NCBI GenBank assembly: GCA_046160725.1
Contig: JBJXHB010000454.1
Coordinates: 1-14,868 of the forward strand
Direction: 5' to 3'
Source of the DNA: JBJXHB01 sp046160725
GTDB taxonomy: Bacteria > Pseudomonadota > Gammaproteobacteria > Burkholderiales > Burkholderiaceae_C
Length of the DNA stretch: 14,868 nucleotides
Shown: positions 14,568 to 14,868 of the stretch, piece by piece
Layout of the letters: every line of letters begins with the position of its first letter
Position numbering within the stretch: position 1 is the first letter of the stretch
Notes under the pieces: generated by a model
The model's database searches: none
Seen by the model: only the letters and a program-made list of their open reading frames with translations
Told to the model about the DNA's origin: nothing
Made by a program: the position numbers and the translations under genes

Positions 14568-14868
14568 ATGAGCGTGCTGTGGGCGCATGCCCGCAGCCTC
14601 GCGGCGGCCGCCCTGGCCGCCGCGGCGCTTCTGGGCGCCGGCGGTGCATCGGCCCAGGCCGATGCCGCGCGCCGCGAGCGTTTCAACACCCAGTGTCTGG
14701 CCTGCCACGGTGAAGTTGGTGCCAGCCGTCTGGCGTTGATACCGTCGCTGTCGGGCCAGCATGGCTTCTATGCCATCACCCAGCTGTTTTTGTTCCGTGA
14801 GGGGCGACGCGACAACCCAGCCATGACCGAGGCCGCGCGTGGCATGAGCGATGCGGACCTGCAGGGGT
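14568..14868 (+). CDS. c-type cytochrome, N-terminal part (cut by window end)
   Basis: This frame stays open from ATG 14568 to the end of the window (100 codons seen). It begins with a signal peptide rich in Ala (cleavage likely after the ASA at about residues 27-29). A single heme-c motif CLACH follows (C43, C46, H47). Further on, GQHGFYAITQLFLFREGRRD and NPAM resemble cytochrome c553/c4-like class I proteins, with M86 a candidate sixth heme ligand. Ribosome-binding signal is weak. It directly follows the PQQ-type dehydrogenase gene, and the two probably form a periplasmic dehydrogenase-cytochrome pair. The C-terminus lies outside the window, so a second heme domain cannot be excluded. Confidence 0.85.
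   Translation, partial: MSVLWAHARSLAAAALAAAALLGAGGASAQADAARRERFNTQCLACHGEVGASRLALIPSLSGQHGFYAITQLFLFREGRRDNPAMTEAARGMSDADLQG

Overview
The window is dense, GC-rich DNA with tightly packed genes. It looks like a chromosomal segment of a betaproteobacterium of the order Burkholderiales (Leptothrix/Rubrivivax-type). This placement is an inference from protein-family resemblance, strong G/C preference at third codon positions, and the mix of PHA-, wax-ester- and PQQ-related genes. No rRNA, tRNA, insertion-sequence transposase, phage gene or CRISPR array is visible.

Layout. (1) 156-4310 (+) is a complete general/polar L-amino-acid ABC transporter operon of the Aap/Bzt type: periplasmic binding protein, two permeases and an ATPase. 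A perfect 10-bp hairpin lies between the binding-protein and first permease genes. A HAD-family hydrolase (4343-4981, +) follows 32 bases later. (2) 4982-5407 is the only long gene-free stretch. It lies between convergent genes and holds two inverted copies of an unusual structured repeat. The single-stranded blocks are nearly identical in both copies, while the outer and inner stems differ in sequence yet stay paired. (3) 5408-7756 (-) is a two-gene unit: an M20D amidohydrolase, then a DUF2817/M14-like zinc peptidase. Both suggest peptide or acyl-amino-acid breakdown, possibly supplying the transporter. (4) 7827-10968 (+) is a molybdopterin oxidoreductase that lacks one expected iron-sulfur cysteine. 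It is closely followed by a lipoprotein zinc aminopeptidase that appears to start at TTG. (5) 11001-13202 is a storage-lipid neighbourhood: a PHA-granule-type protein (+), an acyl-CoA-binding protein (-), and divergent from it a wax ester synthase/diacylglycerol acyltransferase (+). (6) 13319 to the end (+) is a secreted PQQ-type sugar/sorbosone dehydrogenase, followed by a c-type cytochrome cut off by the window end, a likely electron-acceptor pair.

Most genes are ordinary metabolic or transport genes of recognisable families. The least explained signal is the repeat pair in 5076-5326. The next most interesting points are the Cys-to-Arg change in the Mo enzyme and the grouping of three acyl-CoA/storage-lipid genes.
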